From the NCBI GenBank assembly GCA_041486365.1, contig JBGPLH010000041.1, positions 1-15,429 of the forward strand: 15,429 nt of DNA, read 5' to 3'. Shown in pieces: positions 7,694 to 13,968 of this stretch. A program made the translations under genes and the position numbers. This stretch comes from JBGPLH01 sp041486365 [NCBI: Thermodesulfobacteriota bacterium] (lineage in GTDB: Bacteria > JAUYMQ01). The notes under the pieces were generated by a model that saw only the letters and a program-made list of their open reading frames with translations, was not told where the DNA came from and did not search any database. Each line of letters opens with the position of its first letter. The first letter of the stretch is position 1.

Positions 7694-8599
7694 GTGTCCA
7701 TCCTGATCACGAAGGATTCCACCTTCATCATCCAGGGCATCACCGGCCGCGAGGCGGTGAACATGACCCGCGAGTGCCTGAACTACGGATCGAAGATCGT
7801 GGGCGGCGTGACGCCGGGACGGGGCGGACGTGACGTCTACGGCGTGCCGGTGCACGACACGGTCCGCGAGATCACGGGCAAGACGCGCGTGGACGGCACG
7901 GTCATCACGGTGCCGGCCCCCTTCGTCCGCGACGCGGCCTTCGAGGCGATCGAGGCGGGAATCCGGATCCTGGTCATCGTGACGGAGCGCATCCCGCGCG
8001 GCGAGGTCGCGCAGATCGTGGAGCTGGCCGGCATGCGGGGCGCGCGTGTGATCGGCCCGAACTGCCTCGGCATCCTCTCCCCCGGCGAGGCCAAGATGGG
8101 CGGCCTCGGCGGCCGCGCGGAGGATTGCCGGAAGGCCTTCACCAAGGGGCCGATCGGCGTCATGAGTCGCTCGGGCGGCATGACGACCGAAATCTCGAGC
8201 ACGCTCACGATGGCCGGCCTGGGCCAGAGCACCGCGGTCTCCATTGGCGGCGACGCGATCATCGGCTCCGCGTACGCCGAGCTGATGCCGCTGTACGAGG
8301 CCGACCCGGAGACGAAGGCGATCGTGATCTACAGTGAGCCGGGCGGCCAGATGGAGGCCCAGCTCGCGACCTGGGTGAAGGAGAACAAGTCGAGGCTTCC
8401 CATCGTTGCCTTCATGGCGGGGCGCTTCATGGACGAGATGCCCGGCATGCGCTTCGGGCACGCGGGGACCATCGTCGAGGGCAAGGCCGACACCACGGCG
8501 GAGAAGATCCGCCGCATGCAGGACGCGAGGATCACGGTGGCGGAGGAGATCTCGCAGATCCCCGACCTCGTGAAGAAGCGGATCGAGGAGATCAATTGA
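7694..8599 (+). CDS. ADP-forming acyl-CoA ligase alpha subunit, succinyl-CoA or malyl-CoA type (SucD/MtkB-like)
   Basis: This 301-residue protein matches the usual SucD length. FIIQGITGREA (11-21) is the CoA-binding Rossmann loop. GGVTPGRGG (37-45), GARVIGPNCLGILSPGE (116-132) and SRSGGMTTE (158-166) are family signatures. H256 in MRFGHAGTI is the phosphohistidine that passes phosphate between acyl-phosphate and nucleotide. With the preceding beta subunit it should form a ligase in the cytoplasm. The GTG start at 7694 lies two bases after the beta-subunit stop, with AAAGAGG seven bases upstream. Longer upstream frames run antisense-like through the beta gene and lack homology. All key residues I can check are intact, so the enzyme is probably active. 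Whether it uses malate or succinate is open. Confidence 0.88.
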   Translation: MSILITKDSTFIIQGITGREAVNMTRECLNYGSKIVGGVTPGRGGRDVYGVPVHDTVREITGKTRVDGTVITVPAPFVRDAAFEAIEAGIRILVIVTERIPRGEVAQIVELAGMRGARVIGPNCLGILSPGEAKMGGLGGRAEDCRKAFTKGPIGVMSRSGGMTTEISSTLTMAGLGQSTAVSIGGDAIIGSAYAELMPLYEADPETKAIVIYSEPGGQMEAQLATWVKENKSRLPIVAFMAGRFMDEMPGMRFGHAGTIVEGKADTTAEKIRRMQDARITVAEEISQIPDLVKKRIEEIN

Positions 8600-8601
8600 C
8601 C

Positions 8602-8820
8602 ATGTCGATGTTCGTTAGAGTCGAAGTCGATCCGACGACCGCCGCCGACGCCGCGCTCGCGAAGAAGCTCGTCGAGATCTGCCCCGTGAACATCTTCGCC
8701 CTGAGTCCTCAGGGCCACGTGCGCATCGCCGAGGAGAACCAGGACGAGTGCACGCTCTGCGACCTCTGTCTGCAGGCCGTGCCCGGCGGCGGGGTGCGCG
8801 TGATAAAGCTGTACGAGTAG
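8602..8820 (+). CDS. Small single-cluster [4Fe-4S] ferredoxin
   Basis: This 72-residue acidic protein is a likely soluble electron carrier. C50, C53 and C56 form C-x2-C-x2-C (ECTLCDLC). The fourth ligand is most likely C27 in the upstream ICPVNIF motif, because the position where a second CP usually follows is V60-P61. One [4Fe-4S] cluster is therefore expected, in an arrangement resembling FixX/YdiT-type ferredoxins that serve ETF or ETF-quinone oxidoreductases. It lies between the ligase alpha subunit and the B12 mutase. A TTG start at 8596 overlapping the ligase stop is possible, but ATG 8602 with GGAG at 8587-8590 is preferred. Its partner is not visible. Methylsuccinyl-CoA dehydrogenase electron transfer is a guess from context. 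Confidence 0.8.
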   Translation: MSMFVRVEVDPTTAADAALAKKLVEICPVNIFALSPQGHVRIAEENQDECTLCDLCLQAVPGGGVRVIKLYE

Positions 8821-8859
8821 ACACCGGCCCGCAGTTCCGCCGGTCACAGGAAGGTCCCC

Positions 8860-10641
8860 ATGGCCACGCCACCAAAGATCTCGCGCCCCGATGTTTCGCG
8901 CGCAGCGTCGAGGGATGAAAGCAAGGCGCGAGTCGTCGCTGAAGACGCCAAGGCGCCCGGACCCCGTCCCGCCACCCTCGACGAGATCCGCGCCGACCGC
9001 GAGCGCTGGGAGAAAGAGACCCTCGCGCCCACGGTCGCCAAGTCCCCCGACCAGGACGAGATCGCCTACGAGACGCGCTCCGGGATCCCGATCAAGCGCA
9101 TCTACACGCCCGAGGACACGGCGTCCCTCGACTACCTGATGCAGCTCGGCTGGCCCGGCGAGTACCCCTTCACGCGCGGCATCTACCCCACGATGTACCG
9201 GGGCAAGACCTGGACCATGCGCCAGTACGCCGGCATGGGGACCGCGACGGAGACGAACGCGCGCTTCAAGTACCTGCTCAAGGAGGGCCAGACGGGGCTT
9301 TCCGTGGCGCTCGACCTCCCGACGCAACTGGGCTTCGACTCCGACGCGCCCGAGGCCGAGGGCGAGGTCGGCAAGGTGGGCGTGGCGATCGACTCGCTGC
9401 ACGACATGGAGGAGATCTTCAACGGGATCCCGCTCGACAAGGTGACGACGTCGTTCACGATCAACGCCACGGCCCCGATTCTTTTGGCGATGTACCGCGC
9501 GGTGGCGGACAAGCAGGGTGTCGCCGCCAACCGCGTGGCGGGCACCGTGCAGAACGACCTGCTGAAGGAATTCGGCTCCCGGGGCGCCTGGGTGCTCCCG
9601 ATCGACCCGTCGATGCGCCTCGTGGTGGACGTGATCGAGTACTGCTGCAAGGAGATGACGCGCTTCAATCCGATCTCCATCGCGAGCCACTTCCGCGACG
9701 CGGGCGCCACGCCGGCCGAGGAGATGGCCTACACGCTCTCGGACGGGAAAGCTTATGTGCGCGCCTGCCTCGAGCGGGGGATGGACGTCGATCTCTTCGC
9801 CCCGCGGCTTTCCTGGTTCTTCTACACCTACACGAATTTCTTCGAGGAGGTGGCGAAGTACCGCGCCGGGCGCCGGATCTGGTCGCGCATGATGAAGGAA
9901 GAGTTCGCGGCGAAGAAGCCCGTCTCCCAGATGCTCCGCGTGGCCTGCGTGTGCGGCGGGCACTCGCTCCAGAAGGCCGAGCCGCTCAACAACATCGCGC
10001 GCCTCACCATCGAGACGATGGCGGTCACGATGGCCGGGCTGCAGTCGGTGTTCACGGCGGCCTACGATGAGGCGTTCTCGATCCCGACGGAGCTGGCGGC
10101 CAAGACAAGCCTCCGGATCCAGCAGATCGTGAACTACGAGACGGACGTCCCCAAGACGATCGATCCGCTCGGCGGCTCCTGGTTCATCGAGAGCCTCACC
10201 GACGCCATGGAGGAGAAGGTTCTCGAGGTGATGGACAAGATCGAGAAGCGGCGGGGCATGGTCGAGTGCCTCCGCAGCGGGTGGCTCCAGAGCCAGATCG
10301 CCCAGCGGGCCTACGAGTGGGAGAACAAGGTGAAGACGGGCGCCGAGAAGATCGTGGGCGTGAACGTCTTCGCCAGCGAGGAGCCGCCCCAGGAGGTGGA
10401 GATCTACGAAGTCGATCCGCGGCTGGAGAAGTCGCAGGTCGAGCGCCTCCACCGCGCGCGCCGCGAGCGGGACCAGGCCGCGGTCTCGGGCGCGCTCGAG
10501 CGCCTCGAGAAGGACGCCCGCGGCACGGCGAACCTCATGCCGGCCATCGTGGACGCCGTGAAGGTGTACGCCACGACCGGTGAGATCATGGGCACCCTGC
10601 GCAAGGTCTTCGGCGAGTACCAGCCGACGACCGCGTTCTGA
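8860..10641 (+). CDS. B12-dependent acyl-CoA mutase large (catalytic) subunit, substrate uncertain
   Basis: This 593-residue TIM-barrel subunit belongs to the methylmalonyl-CoA mutase family and lacks the cobalamin-binding domain, which the next gene supplies. Clear signatures are TMYRGKTWTMRQYAG (111-125), GQTGLSVALDLPTQLGFDSD (143-162), GTVQNDLLKEF (228-238), AGATPAEEMAYTL (281-293) and DPLGGSWFIE (435-444). It rearranges a branched acyl-CoA through an adenosyl radical. The operon suggests ethylmalonyl-CoA to methylsuccinyl-CoA, or methylmalonyl-CoA to succinyl-CoA. Two active-site stretches are aberrant. Ser276 replaces the Tyr that precedes the catalytic His (H277) in methylmalonyl- and ethylmalonyl-CoA mutases. 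ACVCGGHSLQKAEPLNN (362-378) replaces the usual TQT(A/S)GxSLTAQxxxNN. Substrate specificity is therefore open. ATG 8860 follows AGGAAGG. The first 45 residues are charged, low in complexity and unlike family members, so a later start cannot be excluded. Confidence 0.87.
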   Translation: MATPPKISRPDVSRAASRDESKARVVAEDAKAPGPRPATLDEIRADRERWEKETLAPTVAKSPDQDEIAYETRSGIPIKRIYTPEDTASLDYLMQLGWPGEYPFTRGIYPTMYRGKTWTMRQYAGMGTATETNARFKYLLKEGQTGLSVALDLPTQLGFDSDAPEAEGEVGKVGVAIDSLHDMEEIFNGIPLDKVTTSFTINATAPILLAMYRAVADKQGVAANRVAGTVQNDLLKEFGSRGAWVLPIDPSMRLVVDVIEYCCKEMTRFNPISIASHFRDAGATPAEEMAYTLSDGKAYVRACLERGMDVDLFAPRLSWFFYTYTNFFEEVAKYRAGRRIWSRMMKEEFAAKKPVSQMLRVACVCGGHSLQKAEPLNNIARLTIETMAVTMAGLQSVFTAAYDEAFSIPTELAAKTSLRIQQIVNYETDVPKTIDPLGGSWFIESLTDAMEEKVLEVMDKIEKRRGMVECLRSGWLQSQIAQRAYEWENKVKTGAEKIVGVNVFASEEPPQEVEIYEVDPRLEKSQVERLHRARRERDQAAVSGALERLEKDARGTANLMPAIVDAVKVYATTGEIMGTLRKVFGEYQPTTAF

Positions 10642-10658
10642 CCCTCACGAGAGACGCC

Positions 10659-11084
10659 ATGCCCAGCGAACCCAGGCTCCGGGTCCTCGTCGCTAAGCCG
10701 GGCCTCGACGGCCACGACCGCGGCGCCAAGATCATCGCCCGCGCCCTGCGCGACGCCGGCATGGAGGTGATCTACACCGGCCTGCGCGCCAACGTGGAAG
10801 CGATCGTGCAGGCGGCGATCCAGGAGGACGTTGACCTGATCGGCCTGTCGATGCTCTCCGGCGCCCACAAGACCGTGGGCGTCCGGATCACGGAGCTCCT
10901 CAAGGAGCGCGACGCCGACATCCCGGTCATCATGGGCGGCGTGATCCCGAGCAAGGATCACGATCTCCTCAAGAGCCAGGGGGTCGCCGCCATCTTCGGG
11001 CAGGAGGACAAGATCGATCAGGTGGTGGCGAAGGTGCGCGAGCTGGCCCTGGCGCACCAGCGGGCGAGCCGATCGGGCGACTGA
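10659..11084 (+). CDS. B12-dependent acyl-CoA mutase small (cobalamin-binding) subunit
   Basis: This 141-residue Rossmann-like cobalamin-binding protein begins RVLVAKPGLDGHDRGAKI. D17, H19 and G22 form the DxHxxG motif, in which H19 is the lower axial ligand of B12. The SxL element (LSMLSGAH, 98-65 region of the fold near residues 57-64) and MGGVIPSKD (the GG element, near residues 94-102) complete the base-off, His-on site. It should assemble with the preceding catalytic subunit. Length fits small subunits of split mutases such as isobutyryl-, 2-hydroxyisobutyryl- or archaeal methylmalonyl-CoA mutases, which run to roughly 130-150 residues. The gene starts 17 bases after the large-subunit stop with only a modest ribosome-binding site (GAGAGA). 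No MeaB/ArgK-type chaperone gene follows. It is the last gene of the core operon. Confidence 0.92.
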   Translation: MPSEPRLRVLVAKPGLDGHDRGAKIIARALRDAGMEVIYTGLRANVEAIVQAAIQEDVDLIGLSMLSGAHKTVGVRITELLKERDADIPVIMGGVIPSKDHDLLKSQGVAAIFGQEDKIDQVVAKVRELALAHQRASRSGD

Positions 11085-11127
11085 CGCGCCCGGGGACCTC
11101 ACCCGTTCCGGAAAGAAGGACCCGCTC

Positions 11128-11199
11128 ATGATGCCTGCCGGTCCGGCATTCCCCGGGGAACCAGGATGGAGCTTCCGCTTCTCAAGCACGACTCCGTGA
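11128..11199 (+). other. Possible short leader ORF overlapping the start of the epoxide-hydrolase-like gene
   Basis: A 23-codon frame starts at ATG 11128 (a second ATG follows directly) with AAGAAGGA about seven bases upstream. This is a better ribosome-binding site than the one before the hydrolase ATG at 11166. It is out of frame with the hydrolase and ends at 11199 inside it. It may be a translated leader that couples ribosomes to the hydrolase start, or chance. Confidence 0.25.
11136..11160. promoter_or_regulatory. Two abutting palindromes upstream of the first alpha/beta hydrolase
   Basis: TGCCGGTCCGGCA (11136-11148, six-base arms around one T) is followed directly by TTCCCCGGGGAA (11149-11160, a perfect 12-base palindrome). 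TTCCGGAA at 11106-11113 has the same TTCC/GGAA ends. They end five bases before the hydrolase ATG. They could be an operator, or folded RNA limiting the start. Short GC palindromes are common by chance in such DNA. Confidence 0.25.
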
Positions 11200-12008
11200 T
11201 CGTCCGCGGCGCGCGCATCCACTTTGTGACCTCGGGCGAGGGCCATCCCGTCCTCCTTCTGCACGGTTTCCCCCAATTCTGGCACTGCTGGCGATTCGTG
11301 ATCCCCGAGCTGTCGAAGCGCTTCCGTGTCATCGCGCCCGATCTCAAGGGGTACGGCGACTCGGACAAGCCGCGCGGTCCCTACCACGTCCAGGCCTTGA
11401 GCGAGGAGTGGGGCGAGTTCATGAACGCGCTGGACATCGACCGGTTCGATCTCGTGGGGCATGACTGGGGCGGAATCATCGCCTGGAAGATGGCGCTCGA
11501 TTATCCGGGGCGGATCCGGCGGCTGGTGATCCTGAACGCACCCTTCCGCCGGTGGAGGATGAGGGCCTACGTCTTCTTCTTCATGGTCCCGCTCCTCCCC
11601 GACTGGATCTTCCGCCGCTGGAACGACGCCGTGATCGAGGAGGTGTTTCAGCGCGCCTGCTACGACCCGGAGCGGGGCGTCGGCGCGGAGAGTCTCAGGC
11701 TCTATCAGGAAGCCTTCGCGCGTCCGGGAGTGCACCGCGCGGCGCTCGCCTACTACCGCGGGATCTGGCGGGGCCTGCGCACGGTTCGGGCCGACTGGGA
11801 GCGGCAAGTCGAAGTCCCGACGCTGGTCCTCTGGGGCGTGGCCGACGCGGCACTCCCCATCGAGAACACCTTCGGGCTGGAAAAGCACGTGCGCGATCTC
11901 CGGATTCTGTACGTCCCGATGGCGGGCCACTTCGTCCAGGAGGAGCAGCCCGGGGTCGTGAACGAGCGGCTCCTCGCATTCCTCACGGAAGATCCTCCCC
12001 CTGTCTAG
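11166..12008 (+). CDS. Alpha/beta hydrolase, epoxide hydrolase or dehalogenase type (Asp nucleophile)
   Basis: This 280-residue alpha/beta-hydrolase-fold enzyme has LLHGFPQFW (31-39) as the oxyanion loop and VGHDWGG (97-103) as the nucleophile elbow with D100. The charge-relay acid is D227 in WGVADAALP, and the catalytic His is H255 in AGHFVQEEQP. An Asp nucleophile with the sequence GHDWGG marks epoxide hydrolases and haloalkane or fluoroacetate dehalogenases, which work through an alkyl-enzyme ester. Two adjacent Tyr (196-197) in the cap region could supply the epoxide-opening tyrosine. There is no signal peptide, so it should act in the cytoplasm. The start at 11166 has only a weak GGGGAA ribosome-binding site. 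It lies 81 bases after the mutase small subunit, and could be read through from the core operon or have its own promoter. The natural substrate is unknown. Confidence 0.85.
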   Translation: MELPLLKHDSVIVRGARIHFVTSGEGHPVLLLHGFPQFWHCWRFVIPELSKRFRVIAPDLKGYGDSDKPRGPYHVQALSEEWGEFMNALDIDRFDLVGHDWGGIIAWKMALDYPGRIRRLVILNAPFRRWRMRAYVFFFMVPLLPDWIFRRWNDAVIEEVFQRACYDPERGVGAESLRLYQEAFARPGVHRAALAYYRGIWRGLRTVRADWERQVEVPTLVLWGVADAALPIENTFGLEKHVRDLRILYVPMAGHFVQEEQPGVVNERLLAFLTEDPPPV

Positions 12009-12026
12009 GAGACAAAGGAGAACGCC

Positions 12027-12830
12027 ATGCAGACCAGGACGATCGTCGTGGACGGAATCAAGACCTCCTACATGGAAGAGGGATCGGGTTCACCGGTGCT
12101 CTTCATCCACGGGCTGGGCGGCTACAAGGAGAACTGGGAGGCAAACCTCCCCGCCTTCGCGGCGCGCCATCGCGCCATCGCGCTGGATCTCCCCGGCTTC
12201 GGCGCATCGGACAAGCCCGACGTGCCCTACGGTCCACCCTGGCACGCCGAGTTCGTCCTGAAGTTTATCAGCACGCTGGGTCTTTCGCGGGTGAGCCTGG
12301 TGGGGAACTCCATGGGAGGGCACATCTGCTCGCTCATCGGCGCCACCCGCCCCGAGATCGCGGAGAAGATCGTCCTGGCGAACGCCACGGGCGCCCTCGG
12401 GGCGGAGCTGGCCAAAGGCGCCCTGACCCCGGACCTGATCGAGATGATGGGCCCGGTGAACCCGGGCGAGGACTTCATCCGGATGTTCATGGGGGTCATC
12501 TTCTTCAAGCAGGGGCCCTACAGCGAGAAGATGGTCAAACGCGCGCTAGCCGATTACGAGGGCGGGGATCTTCCCGCGCGGTTCAACGCCTACGTGAAGT
12601 CGATGCGCGGGATCCTGGGTCACGACATGGTGCCGCTGTACGGCAAGATCAAGGCGCCCACGTTGGTGCTCTGGGGAGAGAACGACGCGTTCGTCCCTTT
12701 GAAACACGGCCATCCCATCGCCGAAGGGATCCCCGGTGCGAAGAAGGCCATCCTGCCCGAGTGCGGTCACGTCCCGATGATCGAGAAGCCGGAGGAGTTC
12801 AACCGGATCGTGATGGAGTTCCTGGGATAG
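12027..12830 (+). CDS. Alpha/beta hydrolase with Ser nucleophile, esterase or C-C hydrolase-like
   Basis: This 267-residue alpha/beta-hydrolase-fold protein has FIHGLGGYKENW (26-37) as the oxyanion loop and VGNSMGG (92-98) as the nucleophile elbow with S95. The acid is D220 in WGENDAFVP, and H248 lies in CGHVPMIEKP. The Ser-Asp-His triad and the sequence GNSMGG are typical of esterases, meta-cleavage C-C hydrolases and some thioesterases, so the exact reaction is not settled. It begins 18 bases after the previous hydrolase with a strong AAAGGAGAA site, so the two are surely co-transcribed. Two neighbouring hydrolases with different nucleophiles (Asp, then Ser) suggest successive steps on one compound or unrelated detoxification. 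A role as an acyl-CoA thioesterase for the upstream pathway is possible but unsupported. A repeat block and terminator hairpin follow. Confidence 0.83.
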   Translation: MQTRTIVVDGIKTSYMEEGSGSPVLFIHGLGGYKENWEANLPAFAARHRAIALDLPGFGASDKPDVPYGPPWHAEFVLKFISTLGLSRVSLVGNSMGGHICSLIGATRPEIAEKIVLANATGALGAELAKGALTPDLIEMMGPVNPGEDFIRMFMGVIFFKQGPYSEKMVKRALADYEGGDLPARFNAYVKSMRGILGHDMVPLYGKIKAPTLVLWGENDAFVPLKHGHPIAEGIPGAKKAILPECGHVPMIEKPEEFNRIVMEFLG

Positions 12831-12855
12831 AGGCCCGCCCGAGGTCCCGAGCGGA

Positions 12856-12990
12856 GCGAGGGCCGACGTAATCTGATACGCCGCGAGGGCCGACGTAATC
12901 TGATACGCCGCGAGGGCCGACGTAATCTGATACGCCGCGAGGGCCGACGTAATCTGATACGCCGCGAGGGCCGAGAAGATCTGATGTGAC
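12856..12990. repeat. 27-bp tandem repeat, four perfect copies and one degenerate copy
   Basis: The unit contains GTAATCTGATACGCC and begins GCGAGGGCCGA. Perfect copies lie at 12856-12882, 12883-12909, 12910-12936 and 12937-12963. A fifth (12964-12990) keeps GCGAGGGCCGA and ATCTGAT but differs between and after them. Because 27 is divisible by three, all frames stay open across the array. On the minus strand it would read as a nine-residue repeat AAYQITSAL, but no credible gene covers it. It lies between two converging genes and may be a species-specific intergenic repeat. Confidence 0.9.
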
Positions 12991-13008
12991 TCGGGCCCTC
13001 CCGACGCA

Positions 13009-13038
13009 CGCAGGGGCGACATTTCGGTCGCCCCTGCG
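13009..13038. terminator. Perfect 12-bp hairpin between convergent genes, probable bidirectional terminator
   Basis: CGCAGGGGCGAC (13009-13020) and GTCGCCCCTGCG (13027-13038) are exact reverse complements around the six-base loop ATTTCG. The hairpin lies 178 bases after the Ser-hydrolase stop and 25 bases beyond the 3' end of the minus-strand glutathione S-transferase, so it could stop transcription from both sides. Only short T runs follow, so Rho-assisted termination or RNA end protection is also possible. Confidence 0.7.
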
Positions 13039-13063
13039 GCGTTTCGATATCGCGCGACCGCGA

Positions 13064-13705
13064 TCAGGACACCGCGGCCAGGACCTCCGGCAGATCCTTC
13101 TGGAGCGACGGGCGCGCCATCACGCGGTCGAGCCACTCGGCCAGCCGCTTGTGATCGTCACCGGGCCCCGCCTGGAAGAAGTTCGCCGCGCTGATCGGGA
13201 TCGCGATGGCGATGTCGGCTACCGTGAACTGATCGCCGCAGAACCAGGGCCCCGCGCCGATCTCGGCCTCGAGCCGGCCGTAGACCTTCGCGAGCTCCTC
13301 CTTCGCCGCGGCCACCGCCTGCATGTCGCGCTGGGCGGGATCCTTCTGCATGAAGAGCTGCTGCGCGATGACGCCCACCGGGCCCCCGACGTCCTGGTCG
13401 CCGATGTCCTCGAGCAGGCGGCACCGTGCGCGCCCCGCCACGTCGTGCGGATAGAGCGGCGGCTTCGGGTACGCGTCCTCGAGGTACTCGAGCACGACGG
13501 TGGACTCGTACACCGTGACGTTGCCGTCGATCAGCGTGGGCACCCTGCCCCGCGGATTGGCGGCGAGGAACTCGGCCGGCTTGATCAGGTTCCCGGCCGC
13601 GTCGTGCGGGATGTCGATCTTCGTGAAGGGAAGCCCCTTTTCGTACAGCGCGATGCGGGCCTTGCGTGCCCAGGGCGAGAGAGCGATCGAGTAGAGCTTG
13701 ATCAT
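13064..13705 (-). CDS. Glutathione S-transferase
   Basis: This 213-residue cytosolic protein has the two-domain glutathione transferase layout. The N-terminal thioredoxin-like domain has LSPWARKARIALYEKGLPF (9-27, the helix that holds the catalytic Ser or Cys; here S10 is the candidate), the NPRGRVPTLID cis-Pro loop near 50-60, and the glutathione gamma-Glu-binding YESTVVLEYL near 66-75. The helical C-terminal domain ends with the N-capping motif FTVADIAIA (165-173). It conjugates glutathione to electrophiles or reduces related substrates. ATG 13705 has GAGGAG (13713-13718) seven bases upstream. It is transcribed alone, opposite to its neighbours. Its presence with the glyoxalase II gene at 14548 implies that the host makes glutathione. 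Substrate class cannot be assigned. Confidence 0.9.
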   Translation of the reverse strand: MIKLYSIALSPWARKARIALYEKGLPFTKIDIPHDAAGNLIKPAEFLAANPRGRVPTLIDGNVTVYESTVVLEYLEDAYPKPPLYPHDVAGRARCRLLEDIGDQDVGGPVGVIAQQLFMQKDPAQRDMQAVAAAKEELAKVYGRLEAEIGAGPWFCGDQFTVADIAIAIPISAANFFQAGPGDDHKRLAEWLDRVMARPSLQKDLPEVLAAVS

Positions 13706-13823
13706 GGAGTCATCTCCTCAGGGAATCGGGCTTTCAGGGAGAACCTAAGCACGCCATCCCCGGACCGTCCAAGTCGCCCGGCGCCGGGCCCTCCGGGCGG
13801 GGACGCCCTCGCGCGACGGCGCC

Positions 13824-13853
13824 TTGCAACCCACGCGGGATCTGGTTTAGTCT
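13824..13853 (+). promoter_or_regulatory. Weak candidate promoter for the lipoprotein gene
   Basis: TTGCAA (13824-13829) is followed after 18 bases by TAGTCT (13848-13853), within the only AT-richer stretch between the divergent glutathione transferase and lipoprotein genes. The match to consensus is partial. A GC hairpin (arms 13925-13932 and 13937-13944, loop GCCA) lies in the proposed leader, about 10 bases before the ribosome-binding site. Confidence 0.25.
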
Positions 13854-13968
13854 GACTCTCCTTCGCCTGCTTCACCGCTGGTGGCGCCGACACCGCGCGG
13901 TGTCCGCCGCCCGCGGAACTCCCGGCCCGGCCGCCAGGCCGGGCGGGCCCTCGAAAGGAGCGATGCGC

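Noticed and set aside
8821-8859. Attenuator hairpin before the B12 mutase gene (ACCGGC ... GCCGGT)
   Set aside because: A six-base stem with a ten-base loop and no T run is common by chance here.
8329-10452. A 707-codon antisense open frame across the ferredoxin and B12 mutase genes
   Set aside because: Its product is Arg/His/Leu-rich without a recognisable domain and lies opposite a well-supported mutase gene. It is expected from high third-position GC.
12856-12990. CRISPR array
   Set aside because: Copies are directly adjacent with no spacers, and no cas genes are present.
12546-13136. A minus-strand open frame that would encode the nine-residue repeat AAYQITSAL
   Set aside because: It overlaps the Ser-hydrolase gene and the 3' end of the glutathione transferase gene, has no domain outside the repeat, and stays open because the repeat length is a multiple of three.
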